Source: Nepenthes gracilis | Lineage: Eukaryota; Streptophyta; Magnoliopsida; Caryophyllales; Nepenthaceae | Assembly (NCBI GenBank): GCA_033239525.1 | Contig: BSYO01000024.1 | Coordinates: 13,697,268 to 13,761,267 of the forward strand | Reading direction: 5' to 3' | Length of the DNA: 64,000 nt | Shown: positions 35,437-46,720 of the stretch, one piece after another | Numbering within the stretch: position 1 is the stretch's first letter | Layout of the letters: each line of letters starts with the position of its first letter | The notes under the pieces: model-generated | Database searches by the model: none | What the model was told of the DNA's origin: nothing | What the model saw: only the letters and a program-made list of their open reading frames with translations | Position numbers and translations under genes: made by a program

Positions 35437-35612
35437 TACATTAAACTATGTAGCTGATTCTTTTAGTGTTGAAACAGTATATTGCTGCCACAAAGACTTT
35501 CAATATGGATTAATCATCATCTATTATAAGAAATGAGAATCATATAAATTTGGAAAATTAGTATTCTTATTGCTAATTTCCGACATAAATTACACCAGTG
35601 CTACAGGCAATT
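35437..35612 (-). other. Duplicated HPR3-like intron fragment
   Basis: 35448-35550 matches 18905-19010: TATGTAGCTG, GAAACAGTATATTGCTGC, and the ATCATCATCTATT segment recur in order. It is a leftover intron piece of the second HPR3-like copy between the Copia element and the chimeric element. Confidence 0.75.
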
Positions 35613-35953
35613 TGTTGCAACCGCAACAATCTCGGCCCGATTTACCAGCAGCTGATGCTGGTTTCTTGTGGAAGTGAAGGGGGAAGGGGAATTCTGGGGG
35701 CGATGGACGAAGACGAAGAACAGTAAGGGAGGGGGAAGTTCGAGATCGAGAGAGAGAAGAACAGTCGAGAGAGAGAAGAACAGACGAAGGAGAGAGAGAA
35801 GAACAGACAAGAGAGAGAGTGAGAGACGAAACTAATTTTTCCTTTTCATTATACCCGTGGCAACACTATATACGGGGGCTGGGAAATGGGGAAAACGGGA
35901 AACGGGTACTGAATACGGGGAACGGGAAAACGGAAACGGGTACGGGCGTAACA
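35613..35953 (-). repeat. Left LTR of the gene-capturing element (3' LTR)
   Basis: Starts TGTTGCAACCGC and ends GGGCGTAACA. It contains a GAGA-rich purine tract and tandem AACGGGAAACGGGTAC-like words. Confidence 0.92.
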
Positions 35954-35968
35954 TTGCCCCATCCATCA
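35954..35968 (-). promoter_or_regulatory. Polypurine-tract-like sequence
   Basis: The minus strand reads TTGATGGATGGGGCAA directly against the LTR, where plus-strand priming is expected. Confidence 0.5.
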
Positions 35969-35988
35969 AAAGAACCTTGTCCTCAAGG

Positions 35989-37860
35989 TTAGACACAAGG
36001 ATAAAATTCTAAAGCATCAGGATCCAGCGCAACGCAATATTTTTCCGGGTCCCATTGTCGTTTGCATTTGTCAAAGCTCCACTCGTTGCCCCGGCTCTCC
36101 ACCAGTACGACGCTGAAGATGTAAACTTCGCTCCTTGATGTGAGATGCCCTGTCATAACATACTCTGGGGTTGCATATCCGTATGTTCCCAAGACGCGAG
36201 TGGATACATGAGTTTTATCTCCTTCGGGACCGTCTTTGGCAAGTCCAAAATCAGACAGCTTGGCATCATAAACAGCATCCAACAAGATGTTGGAGGTTTT
36301 GAAATCACAATATATCACTGGCCTTTCAGCTTCCTCATGCAGAAATGCAAGACCCATGGCTGCACCAAGTGCGATTTTCATCCGGGTGGACCATGGAAGG
36401 GGCAAGGACCTCCTAAATAGATGGTTCTCCAAGCTTCCTCGTGGCATAAATTCATAAACCAGGAGCCTTTGATCATCTTCGATACAGTATCCAATAAGTG
36501 GAACCAAATTTGGGTGAACAAGTTCACCTAGATAATTCACTTCTGCCAGCCATTCTTTGTGACCCTGAAGGCCATCATGGTTGAGGGTTTTGACTGCAAC
36601 AGTAAGCCCTGTACCAGGTCTTATATCAACAGTAAGGCCAGTCTCTAATATCAACAATTCCATGATCTCTTTACCCACCTTTTCCAGGATCTGCATCCCC
36701 TTTACAGTAAAAGCTTTCTCAGTCTCTAACAAGGACGGGGCAACAGCACGAGCACTACCATGCTGACGAGATTCAACAAGGTTCACAGCAGAATGCTCCA
36801 ACTTTTGAATGAGCTGTGCTCCTGCCAGTTGCTGGAACAAGAAGAGTGCAGCACTAGTAGCCCCTGAAGCAAGTCTACAATCTGTCAGCTGAGGTTCAAT
36901 TGCATCAGAGAGAAGGATAGTTGAAGATTTGACATCCCTGTGGGTCTCAAATTGAGGACTGCCGTTGTGTAGGTGGTTCAATGCCTCAACCACACCCCTC
37001 GCCACCTTGGAGTATTTCTCCAGAAGGTGTTCCAATTCTTTAAAGGCAGAAATACAGCTCACAGGTACAATAGCACCGTCCTCCCCTTTCAATAGCTGAA
37101 ATTTCCCCATCTCATACTCTCTTACACCACGATCATTGTTGGATGCCATGAAATGGATCCTACCACGCAAGTCATCAAATATCTCAACAGCATTCATGTT
37201 TGCATTTTCATCGTAGGTTGGCCGGGTGCAAAAACTTAAACCAAATTTATCCAAACGCTTGCATGCAAGTTCTCCTTGGAACCCCCCAGCAACCAAGAAT
37301 TTATGTTTGACTGCTAGTGTGCTAATGTGAGCTTGCGAGAAGCCTGTTAGCAAACTTCCCTGGTGTTTCTCTGTGGGCGCAACATGCCCAGCAAATTTAA
37401 TGACCTCGGACCAATTTTGAGACAATGCAGACCAATGTTGGACAGAAGAATTGGACATGAGGTACCCATCATGTTTTGAAGTAGCACAAACCAGGTCCCT
37501 CAGCTGAAAATGAAGAATTGTAGGTTTCACCAAACTTGAATCAGTAGAAGAACTCAAATACTTTCCACTATTTTCAACAATATCATCATCTATATCCGAA
37601 TGACAAACTATGGGAACACATTGGTAGCCCCAACCACTCAACCAAAAATGTTCAGCAACGAGGGTGAACAGCCACCTAGCAAAGGAGGATGGTTGGAGAT
37701 TCTTGGTTCTGCCACACTTGGCATCTACTGATCCACCAGAACATGAACCACCAGTTGGAGGCCCGGGTCCCTCAGTTCCACTCCTGCTGCTTTCATTTTT
37801 GAAGTGAAAAGGGACAGAACCGTTCAACAGCTTAGGGGGGAGAAGACCGCAATTATGCAC
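35989..37860 (-). CDS. 623-aa chimeric ORF of captured host gene fragments
   Basis: One uninterrupted frame joins unrelated pieces. Residues about 110-250 ([50 protein letters not shown]) resemble a plant transducin/WD40-like protein. About 256-335 ([31 protein letters not shown]) is a receptor-like kinase catalytic-loop piece. About 340-412 ([20 protein letters not shown]) is a piece I cannot assign. About 413-589 is a large part of an RLCK VII/PBS1-like kinase: beta-3 Lys424, [17 protein letters not shown], catalytic Asp519 in YCDFKTSN (the usual Arg is Cys), Asp537 of DFG, and TPE instead of APE. The Gly-rich loop is missing and the C-lobe stops early, so kinase activity is unlikely. The start is the first ATG of the frame. 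Whether it is translated is unknown. Confidence 0.82.
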   Translation of the reverse strand: MHNCGLLPPKLLNGSVPFHFKNESSRSGTEGPGPPTGGSCSGGSVDAKCGRTKNLQPSSFARWLFTLVAEHFWLSGWGYQCVPIVCHSDIDDDIVENSGKYLSSSTDSSLVKPTILHFQLRDLVCATSKHDGYLMSNSSVQHWSALSQNWSEVIKFAGHVAPTEKHQGSLLTGFSQAHISTLAVKHKFLVAGGFQGELACKRLDKFGLSFCTRPTYDENANMNAVEIFDDLRGRIHFMASNNDRGVREYEMGKFQLLKGEDGAIVPVSCISAFKELEHLLEKYSKVARGVVEALNHLHNGSPQFETHRDVKSSTILLSDAIEPQLTDCRLASGATSAALFLFQQLAGAQLIQKLEHSAVNLVESRQHGSARAVAPSLLETEKAFTVKGMQILEKVGKEIMELLILETGLTVDIRPGTGLTVAVKTLNHDGLQGHKEWLAEVNYLGELVHPNLVPLIGYCIEDDQRLLVYEFMPRGSLENHLFRRSLPLPWSTRMKIALGAAMGLAFLHEEAERPVIYCDFKTSNILLDAVYDAKLSDFGLAKDGPEGDKTHVSTRVLGTYGYATPEYVMTGHLTSRSEVYIFSVVLVESRGNEWSFDKCKRQWDPEKYCVALDPDALEFYPCV

Positions 37861-37989
37861 AAGAGGAGCAAGGTGTCCGCACCGAGATTCGGGGCGTGAT
37901 CACCGGTTTGCCGTGAAGGACCTCCTGGTTGACCGACAACCCATGGAATTCGTGACTGTCTCTCAAACGTTGGGTGTTAGAAATACCCA

Positions 37990-38648
37990 CTATCGATGCG
38001 AGCAGTGTTCATCGTTCAACACAGGAAGAGGCCGATACTCTATTTTTGGACACGAAGCTGTTGGGGATTCGTCCTCATTGGAGCCCGCTTCTGTAAGGGG
38101 AATGAGACTCTGACCACTGTCACCCTCCAAATCCAGGTCGATCGGGTTTAATTTCTTGAGTGGGAGGACGAATTGTTTCTCGACGTGTGGCAAGGAGGAA
38201 GAAATTTCAGAGAAGGTTCGCTGGAATGTTGTGGTAGGTGGTTCGTCGGATTGAAAATCAGGAGACGCATGTGGATGGGGTTTCTCGATTCGAGTCAGAG
38301 GTGGCAAAGGCGCAGCGATGGAGGTAGGGTTTTGTACGGTGGTGGTCGGTGGGTTGAGTAGAGCGAGGTTTTGGGAGGTTGTGGGGGTCACTGGAGGAAT
38401 TGAGTACGAGGAGGGCGTAGGTAATAGAGGTGGATTTGGAGAGGGAGAGGTTGAAACCTGGCGATCGAGGCGACTCAGAACTTGGCGTAGTTCTGAACGA
38501 GCTCTGAGATGGACTGCTGCATTTCGTCGCACTTCTGTGGAAGGTGTTCCAGGGACGACAGGCGCTCTACATGTTCTCGCAGCTCCTGCGTGAGGCTGGT
38601 GATGGACTCCTCGTGAGCCCTGTATCTCGTCTGCATCCCGTCCGCCAT
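37990..38648 (-). pseudogene. Chromovirus-like gag N-terminus, frameshifted
   Basis: From the ATG at 38648 a 57-codon frame (MADGMQTRYRAHEESI, then a coiled-coil-like stretch) stops at 38475-38477. An overlapping frame from 38532 to 37990 continues with the Pro/Ser-rich segment (SPSPNPPLLPTPSSY, APLPPLTRIEKPHP) typical of the same gag family. A frameshift separates the two. Capsid, protease, RT and integrase do not follow; the chimeric ORF begins instead. Confidence 0.68.
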
Positions 38649-38655
38649 TTAAGTC

Positions 38656-38673
38656 TCAATGAAAGCACCAATT
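38656..38673 (-). promoter_or_regulatory. Primer-binding-site region of the gene-capturing element
   Basis: The minus strand just inside the right LTR reads AATTGGTGCTTTCATTGA, the position where a tRNA primer should pair. The matching tRNA was not identified. Confidence 0.45.
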
Positions 38674-39012
38674 TGTTGCAACCATAACAATCTCGGCCCG
38701 ATTTACCAGCAGCTGATGCTGGTTTCTTGTGGAAGTGAAGGGGGAAGGGGAGTTCTGGGGCGATGGACAAAGACGAAGAACAGTAAGGGAGGGGGAAGTT
38801 CGAGAGAGAGAGAGAGAAGAACAGTCGAGAGAGAGAAGAACAGACGAACGAGAGAGAGAAGAACAGACAAGAGAGAGTGTGAGAGACGAAACTAATTTTT
38901 CCTTTTCATTATACCCGTGGCAACACTATATACGGGGGCTGGGAAATGCGGAAAACGGGAAACGGGTACTGAATACAGGGAACGGAAAACGGAAACGGGT
39001 ACGGGCGTAACA
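38674..39012 (-). repeat. Right LTR of the gene-capturing element (5' LTR)
   Basis: It pairs with the left LTR, differing by few substitutions and small indels (one G lost near 38760, and a GATC-containing tetranucleotide difference near 38805). The high similarity suggests a recent insertion. Confidence 0.92.
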
Positions 39013-39107
39013 TTATTATTATATCATCTATTATGTATTAATAAGACCAGACAAAAGCATTTGAAAAAAAATAACGCAGTAGTGGCAATTGAGAGATAAA
39101 GGTATAC

Positions 39108-39563
39108 CCTGTTACCAAGGGGATGGTCCCCTTCAACCCTCCAAAGTCCCCTACGAACGTACCGGTCGGCAGCGGAGATTTTCCTGACCACATCAATCAA
39201 CAAGCCGACGGCTAAATCCGCGACGTCATCGGCAAAGATCGCGCCGGGATTGGAAACGGCAATGCCACGGCGGCGGCACTCGGATAGGTCGAGTTCGTCG
39301 AGGCCGACGCTGGTGGTGACGATAAGCCTGAGGCAGGGGAGAAGGCGGAGGGTTTCGGTTGTGACAGGGGTCCCCGCGGAACAGAGAAGAGCGGAGACAG
39401 AGGTGGCATGGGTGGAGAGAAAGAGGTGGATGGGTTGTGGGGAGTCGTAGGCTTTGAGGAGTAGGAAGTTTCTGGAACATTCGGCTTCAACATGGGGGAA
39501 AGCCAGTGGTTTCAGGAGCAGCACATTCGGAAGATTGGGCGCCGCCTCTGATGCTTCCGCCAT
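39108..39563 (-). CDS. HPR3: HPR3-like 2-hydroxyacid dehydrogenase, complete exon 1
   Basis: It encodes 152 residues from MAEASEAAPNLPNVLLLKPL through CLRLIVTTSVGLDELDLSEC, the family block preceding the dinucleotide fold, and NPGAIFADDVADLAVGLLI to DHPLGNR. It ends in phase 0 at AGG followed by a GTATAC donor. The only visible matching exon 2 (starting LGDMKV) is at 17440, 21.7 kb downstream in gene sense, across the Copia complex and the gene-capturing element. The reading frame has no lesion. Either the gene survives with a giant intron, or this exon is an orphan of a second tandem copy that lost its exon 2. Confidence 0.82.
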
Positions 39564-39841
39564 AGATGTGTTAGCTTAACGCCTGATTGCACAAAGAATA
39601 AATGAAATTGAATGGAACTGGGGAGAGACAAAAATGCTCCATAGACGCCAAATATACTGCTACTTGCAAAAACGATCTACTTACCCCGGTGCAGTAGGAG
39701 GAAATAAAATTTTTATTTATTTTTTATTTTTTAAAAAATAAATATTTTTTATTTAATTATAATTTATTTAAAATTAAATATTTTTATTTATATATATATA
39801 TAAATAATTATTTTCTCTCATTTATTATGATTATTATTACA

Positions 39842-39874
<33 letters not shown>

Positions 39875-40021
39875 CACTATTCTCACCTTATTTCTCATAC
39901 TATTTTACAAATCAAATAATAGAATATTAATTTTTATCTTATTCTATTCTAACAATCAAATATGACAATAACAATTTCAACTCTATTTTTATCCTATTCT
40001 AATCCCTGAAAATAACTATAC
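39564..40021. other. Upstream flank of the HPR3-like exon 1
   Basis: The first part is the probable promoter and 5' UTR of the minus-strand exon. AT-rich sequence follows, with an ATT microsatellite (39845-39873). No other gene is seen. Confidence 0.5.
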
Positions 40022-40544
40022 TGATATATTCTGAATCTAAGTTTCGAACAGATTCAAGTTAAACTGTTTATTTGAATCTGAATTCATCCACTGAGTTTTG
40101 ATCCTACACACCACAATTACGAATAAAAGGTCAGGTGACGGTGAAAAGTTATCCCACCGAAAATATTTCGACACTTAAGTCAATAACGGCCTTCAAAGTG
40201 ATAAGGTGGATGCAACAATATGCAATATAAATATTGAGAGTGTTTGTTTCGTGGAGGAGTTCTCGTAGGCTGAGAGGCTTGGATTGCTCGTGAGGAATGA
40301 AATCTCTAAGTACTGAGTTCACTGGGAACGTAATAGTAGAGAGAGAAAGAGCACTAGAATGCAGATAACGTGAGATTTTTGCAAGAGAAGCCTTTTTGTA
40401 GGCAAGTGAGAGTGTGCTTTGAAGTGTAAACTCCATGACCTTTTATAGTTGTTGCGCCGGGTTACCTTCCTTGTTCAAAAGGGCTTGATACCTGTGCTCT
40501 ATTGGGTCATTCATTGGGCCAGCCCATTATTAGCATACCTATTA
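40022..40544 (-). repeat. Left LTR (3' LTR), internally deleted
   Basis: Starts TGATATATTCTG and ends ATACCTATTA, a mutated CCCATCA end. It lacks a middle segment present in 21934-22885; the join lies near 40500. Confidence 0.8.
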
Positions 40545-41044
40545 TTAACTTCCCATGCTGGTGGTTTGGGACTCCAACCTCTAACATGTTCAAGGTGGGA
40601 CGTGAATGGCTGGGTAGTTTGTTTGAGGCAGTTTCATTCTAGGAAGCATAGCCAAAGGAAGACTTGACCGAATTCGTTGACCACCTGTGAAAAATCCAAA
40701 AAATTTTGAAGGAGTAGCGTTGACCGTCTAGGGAGAACATGAGAATTAGTGAGAATTGAAACGACGTGCCTGTACGCCGTCGGACTGTCAGTCAAAAAGT
40801 TGGCCACGTGTCTGCATGCAGTGAATTTGTGACCCTGGTAATTAATGTGCCAGAGGAACTGATTCGACTGCATCCTCTCCGGAAGCGACACGTGTCAATG
40901 ATGATGGGTGTACTTTTTTGAGACGGTTCTCCTTCTTTAGTGTTCACAGGCCTTTAAGTACTCTGGCCGTTTTGTTTTCAAACTTCCCACGCTTTCTTTC
41001 TGAGAATTTTTTAAGTGTTTCGTTTCCTTCCTTCTCCCATTTTC

Positions 41045-42907
41045 ATGACACCTTCCGTAACCCATATTGCTTCAGTGATTACAGCCAATGAAGTGAAAGA
41101 GTTATACGTTAAGTGCAACATTATTAAGGGGATCGTCTTCAAGATGCCCGGCAAGGAAGACAAGACGTGCTCCCCTCCTGAAGGTTATATCACCGTATAT
41201 GAGGCCCACTTGAGGAGTAGGCTACGTCTTCCCATCCTTGACAAGCTGTTGGACAACTTTATTGCTCTTCAGATCCCTATCGCATAGTTTCATACCAACG
41301 CTGTGCAATACTTGTGCACGCTTTGCATTTTTCTCCGCCACCATTCGAAGCTGCTGAAAGTAGAGGCGATCAGGGTGATGTTTCAGTTCATCCAGGGTAG
41401 AGAGTGGGTTTCTCTATCCCCACGAGGGCTCCAGATTAGCAGTGCAATTTATGACTCTATGAAGAACTAAAAGAACAGGTTCCTCTATGTTCATGTTGAT
41501 AAGTCATGGCCCCTGACCAGGGATTTAGGTAGGGTACCCGATACTTATACCGGGATGCTCACGACCAAGGAGACCGAATCTATGAAGTTGCTTCTGAAGT
41601 TGGTGGAGGACCACCTCTCTGAGTTCCGAAGAGATCACCTGGTTTCCCAACAGGAAGCCAAGAGGGCACGATGGGAGCCACCTTCTCCGTTCTAGAAGAT
41701 GAAGGTTCCTTCCCTAAAGAGGAAAGTTAGGGCCCTTACGATCAAGTTTGCCGGCGCACCTTCCACCGAGGAAGCTCCCAGTAGTCCAAAGTAGAAGAAG
41801 GCAGCAACGGTGATGCCTTCTTCTTCCTCCACAGAGCTAGATTACGTTTTGGTTGACTGATTCACTGGAACTGGAGACAACTCCGATGTTAGTGGTGTTG
41901 AAGCTGTTGTGGAGGCGTACAGGGCCAGGCTGCACTCCGCTGCTAGTGGCGCCGTTCTTACTTTACCGCAACCATAGCACTTGGCGGCGCAAGCTAGAGT
42001 CACTGTTGAACTCCCGATTGTGCAAGCTCTAAATTATCTGAGTAGCAGTTGATGGTGAGCCCTTAGAGGCGTCCGTAGAGCTTTCTATTGTGCAGGCTGC
42101 TAAGTTGCTCGAGGAACCTACTGCAGGAGAGCTATAGGAGGCGGCTGAGGTGCCAACCGTTGGAGAGCCCCTAGAGGCAGTTGGTATCAGCGTTGAGCTG
42201 ACGGAGGAGCCGCCACCGGAGAGGCCTGTTGAGGCGGTTGGCCTTACCATAGAGTTTCCGGAGGAGTCTGCGGTGGAGGCTTCTGCGGAGCCTGTCCAGG
42301 ATATTACTATTTTCAGTCCTTTGCCGCTAGGGTTAAGGTCTCAGAGCAGGCTAGTGAGGCCGGAGCGTAGAGTCTGTCAGGTAAACCTTCGAAATCTTCC
42401 TTCCTTTTTCTTCCTCTATTGCTATTATTTAGCGCTTTTGGCTTTTGTAGGAAAAGAAAATAATGGGATGACAAAGAGATCGCTTAGTTCCAGAAGGAGG
42501 TAGAGTTGCTCAAGGTGGAGCACTAGGAGGACACAACTACTCTTCAATCTGTGTTATCAAGTCTGGAAGAAGAAAACGCCAAACTGAAAGAAGAGAATGC
42601 CAGACTGAGAAAGGAAGCTAATCGGGTAGTGAGGCATAATGAGCAACTGTCAGGATGGATTGCATCACTAGAGAACGAGTTGTCCACTCGCATTCGTCCC
42701 CATGAGGTCCACGATATGCTGTGGGTACGGGTGTGGAAAGGTATCAATATCAGTCAACGCATTGCACAGATGGTTGACCCTAACTTTTCAATTGATATCC
42801 TTAACCTCGCAAACTGTTCTGCCAACCGTCACGAGAATCTTATGGGGCTATCTCGGAGTAGTCAGGGGCCACCACCACCTCCTCCTGAGGGCTCTGCTCC
42901 ACCGTAG
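41045..42907 (+). pseudogene. Antisense extra ORF, copy 3 (Transposase_28-like)
   Basis: It starts MTPSVTHIAS and has PPEGYITVYEAHLRSRLRLP of PF04195. A stop at about 41285 and further stops break the middle, which still shows EE/EP-rich repeats near 42150-42300. An intron of 70 bp (donor GTAAAC at 42381, acceptor ending 42450) precedes the coiled-coil exon, which stays open from 42551 (LEEENAKLKEENARLRKEAN) to a Pro-rich end PPPPPPEGSAPP and TAG at 42905. This copy shows the natural C-terminus that copy 2 has lost. Confidence 0.8.
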
Positions 42908-43335
42908 ATTTTTTGTATATTTACTTTTTTATAGTTGTAAATGCACAAATATAATTAATAAAATGACTACTTTGCTGATATTCTGTGTCTTTGCCTTTGT
43001 TGCCGTTTTTCCATAACTTGTCCTTGTGTTGGCCAGCCGACTTGGTGTATTATACGCAAGTTGGCCGTCCGTCTCGCTTGAAACGTTTGTGGCGTTCTCT
43101 GATGGACTTATGTACTGGAGAAGACATCAAGGTGAATCCTGATGTCATGCCAAGCCTGTTCTACACTCGTGCGTGAGTAGAGGCTTGGTGGTGCTGCCCA
43201 GGTGTGAACTTGGGTAGCCTTCTTTTGGATGGAGTACTTTGCTCCTATCGATCATCGTTGACTGATCATGTTATCTCCTTGTGAATGAAGTTGTCATATG
43301 TGCTACTTTAGCCTCTTAAGATTTTGATCGCGAAC

Positions 43336-43479
43336 AGGTCACTTAGATGATCAAGGTTTAATTCGACCGTCAATGGGTCGCCTAGATGACCAAGATTTAA
43401 TTCGACCGCTCATGAGCCGCCTGGATAACCAGGGTTTAATTCGACTACTCATGAGCTACTTGGATGACCAGAATTTAAT
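43336..43479. repeat. 39-bp minisatellite in Tat element B
   Basis: About 3.6 units of TTCGACCGTCAATGGGTCGC plus CTAGATGACCAAGATTTAA with substitutions. It lies in the interval between the antisense ORF and pol, close to the place of the 57-bp array in element A. Confidence 0.85.
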
Positions 43480-43859
43480 TACAAACAGGTGAAAATCGAC
43501 CCGACTTAGAGGCAGTATAAGTCATTTGTATAACCTTGTAAATTCACACACGTGCACATGGAACAGGAAAAGAAAAGAAAGAACAGCATGGCACAAATGA
43601 AAAAGTATTCTTATTTCATTAATATCAACATGCATATTACAAGTATACATGTGTAACATGGACGACCTACCAGTGCCCTTACTGGAAGTAGTGCTTAAAG
43701 TGGATTGCGTTCCATGTCCACGGTACCAACTTATTGATTTGGATTTGGAGTTTATATACTCCGTTCCGTAGATCTGTCATGACTAGAAAGGACCTTCCTA
43801 ATTTAGAAAAAGCTTATTTCAATTTGCGGTCTTGCCCGTAGCCTCAATATTTCGCAAGA

Positions 43860-44720
43860 GAAAGTCTCCAACTTCGAATTACTGTGCTTTTACCTTGTTG
43901 TAATAGCGAATGATCAGTTATTAGTAGGCCGCTGTCCGCATTCTGATAGCGTCGCGGACTTCTTCCAACAAGTCTAGATATTTCTTGATTTTCTCGGAGT
44001 TACCTTGTGGGTTGAAAGACTCAACCCTAAGATTTAGAAGCCCGATCTCAATTGAAATTACCTCTTCAATCCCGTAGCAGATATTGAAGGGCGTCTCGCG
44101 AGTTGGTTCCTTTGGAGTCGTCCGGTAAGACCATAGGGCGGAAGGTAACTCGTCAATTTTGGAGCCCGCTGTGTCCTCCATCTTGATCTTCAGACTATGG
44201 AGTAGCGTGCAATTTATGACCTCAACCTGTCCATTTGCTTGTGGGTATACCACCGAAGTATAGACCAATCTGATATCTAGATTAATGTAATACTTGGCGA
44301 AGCGTTTTCTTGAAAATTAAGTTCGATTGTTAGTCACTATGATTTCAAGAACGCCGAATCTACTGACTATGCTCTGGCGTACGAATTTTAGGGTATTGTG
44401 CTCGGTGATCTTGGCCAGTCCGGCGGCTTCAACTCACTTGGTGAAGTAGTCAGTACCCGTGATAATAGATTTCCTTTACCCTGTCGCAATAAAAATTGGG
44501 CCAAAAATATCGAGCTCCTATTGCACGAAAGGCCAAGGAGCTTGAAGAGATCTCAACTTGACGGGCGGTCGGTGGTGAAGATTGCCGTGGAGTTGGCAAT
44601 TCTTACACTTCTTTACAAACTCAAGGGCGTCTTTCTTCTTTGTCGGCCAGTAATATCCCTAGCACATGATCTTGAATGCTAGATTTTTGCCGCCAATGTA
44701 TGATCCGCATAACCCAAGGT
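43860..44720 (-). pseudogene. Tat integrase remnant
   Basis: Minus strand in order: a KKCKNCQLHGN-type zinc motif near 44600, ELDIFGPI, a VTNNRT segment where DNG is expected, then VYPQANGQVEV and LPSALWSYRTTPKEPTRETPF to about 43921. Acidic catalytic residues are partly lost and several stops interrupt. Confidence 0.82.
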
Positions 44721-45045
44721 TAACTTTGCTCAAGTTGTAGTCAACCTCCTCGGGAGTTAAGCACCAAAGGTACGGAGTCGAGTAACCATGGCGATATAAT
44801 CGTCCGTCTTCCATGGTGTATCAGCTGGCCATCTTCATGATCCGCTTAGCTTCGTCTATGTTATCTAGCTGTGCTCCGTCCGCCAAGTATTTCTGATAAT
44901 ACGTTATCCAACTTTTCGTGTCGAAAATTTGCATCGCTTCCGGTTCCTTAGTGTTAGGAGTTCTTAGAACATCCCACATGTCCCTTAAGTACTGCTCTCG
45001 GCTTTCGGCCGTCGCTACTCTAGCAAGTTGGTTGGCCTTCCAATT

Positions 45046-45480
45046 TTAAGCTCTGGGGACATGGACCAAGTGTAGCTGGTCAAATCTCCGGATGGCGTCC
45101 TTCGCCTTAGCCATGTATTTAGCTAAGTGAGGTTTGCACGTCTCGAAGTTCTCATTAACCTGGTTTACGGCTAACTCTGAGTCGTTGTAAACCGCCAGTC
45201 TTCTAGCTGAGCATTCTTTCGCTAGTCTTATCCCGACTAACAAGGTTTCGTACTCGATAACGTTATTGGTAGCCGAAAAGTTAAGTCTAAGGGAATACAT
45301 CACCTCAAACCCGTCTGGTGGCTTGAGTCCGTAGACAATCCATCTACATTGAGAACTCATCCTGGCTCTTCCTCGTGTTGTTCTACGTCTTCAGTAGGCT
45401 GTTCATCAGAAATTAACGTTGTGGTCTCGATAATAAAGTCAGCTAGAGCTTGCCCATTGATGGCTGGTTTAGGCCGAAAT
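45046..45480 (-). pseudogene. Tat RNase H remnant
   Basis: NVIEYETLLVGIRLAKE followed by LAVYNDSELAVNQVN is the catalytic core of the extra RNase H-like domain of Tat elements. A TAA-type lesion follows the HLVHVPRA segment at 45046. Confidence 0.82.
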
Positions 45481-45959
45481 TCAATATCAAACTCTCCCAA
45501 CTAAATAACTCACTTAACCAATCGTCCAGAAACGTCTGGTTTGTGGAGAATGCTCTTCAGTGGCTGGTCGTTTAGAATGACCATGCGATGAGCCTAGAAA
45601 TAAGGCTTCAACTTCCGGGTGGAGAAGACAAGTGTTAAAGCTAACTTCTTTGCGCGTGGATAACGTGTCTCTGCACCGGTTAACGTCTTACTCATATAGT
45701 AGACTGGCCGCTAAGAGCTAGAGTCATGACGTATGAGGACAAAGTTAAACGCCACCTCTGACACTGTTAGGTAAAGGTACAACTCTTCTCCATCCTTGGG
45801 TGACATTAGTAACGGTTGGCTAGCCAAGTACTACTTCAACTCATCGAAGGCTGTCTGGCACTCCGTAGTCTACTAGAAACCATTTGCTTTTGTCCCTCTT
45901 AGGGCCTTGAAGAAAGGCTAATACTTGTCCCCTGATTTTGCCAAGAAGCGGGACAATGC

Positions 45960-46720
45960 TGTTAGTCGTCCGATTAGCCGTTTGACATCCTTGACACTCT
46001 GCGGTGGAGACATATCCGTGAGGGCTTTGATCTTCTCTGAGTTTGCTTCGATCCTCGCTTAGAGATGATGAAAACCATAAACTTTCTTAATAATACTCCA
46101 AAGATGTACTTTAAAGGGTTTAACTTCATCTAATGCATGCAGAGTACCTCGAAGGACTCAACCTGATCGCAAATATGGTCACTGGTGGTCTTACTCTTGA
46201 CAAGCATGTTGTCAATGTACACTTTCATATTACAGTCGATTTGCTTCTCGAACATCTTATTCACGAGCCTTTGATAGGTAACTCTAACGTTCTTCAGACC
46301 GAAAGGCACAACTCTATAGCAATAGGTGCATTGGTTGGTCATGAACGAGGTGTGCTCCTCGTCCTTCGGGCTCATCCAGATTTAGTTGTAGCCCGAGTAC
46401 GCATCTATGAAACTTAGTAGCTCGTATCCAAAAGTCGAGTCCAGCAACAAGTCGATCATGAGTAAAAGAAAGCTGTCTTTTGGGTAGGCTTTCTTGACGT
46501 CAGTAAAGTCGATGTACATACGTCATTTTCCATTACTCTTATTCACCAGGACGACGTAGAAAAGTCAATCCAGGTACTGGACCATTTTGATGAAACTGGC
46601 GTCCAATAGCTTTTTCACCACTTCTTGGATGGCGATGAGTTTCTCTACAGAGTGTTTTCTCCGCTTTTACCGAACACGCTTGCAGTAGAGATCGAGGCCC
46701 AACTTATGGACCATTACTCC
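45960..46720 (-). pseudogene. Tat reverse transcriptase remnant
   Basis: Recognisable blocks are LVNKSNGK, MYIDFTDVKKAYPKDSF, SFIDAYSGYN, VVPFGLKNVRVTYQRLVNKMF and VYIDNMLVKSK. The last is the catalytic YVDD box with its second Asp changed to Asn, so the enzyme is dead even apart from the stops. Confidence 0.85.

Larger units (their letters stand above)
35613..39012 (-). mobile_element. Gene-capturing LTR retrotransposon (3.4 kb)
   Basis: Two LTRs of about 340 bp (35613-35953 and 38674-39012) have TG...CA ends and are nearly identical. Inside, on the minus strand: a primer-site-like TTGGTGCTTTCATTGAGA, a short gag N-terminus, a proline-rich gag-like stretch, a 623-codon chimeric ORF of host-gene pieces, an AACCTTGAGGACAAGGTT segment as found at the 3' end of chromovirus pol, and a polypurine tract. 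The retroviral enzymes are absent. The gag style and pol-end phrase suggest a chromovirus progenitor. Five-base flanks (CAATT, TTATT) do not match, so the outer target duplication is lost or obscured. Confidence 0.85.

Noticed and set aside
35613..39012. Perfect target duplication for the gene-capturing element
   Set aside because: The flanks CAATT and TTATT do not match. CAATT also precedes the right LTR as internal sequence, so the match there is not a target duplication.
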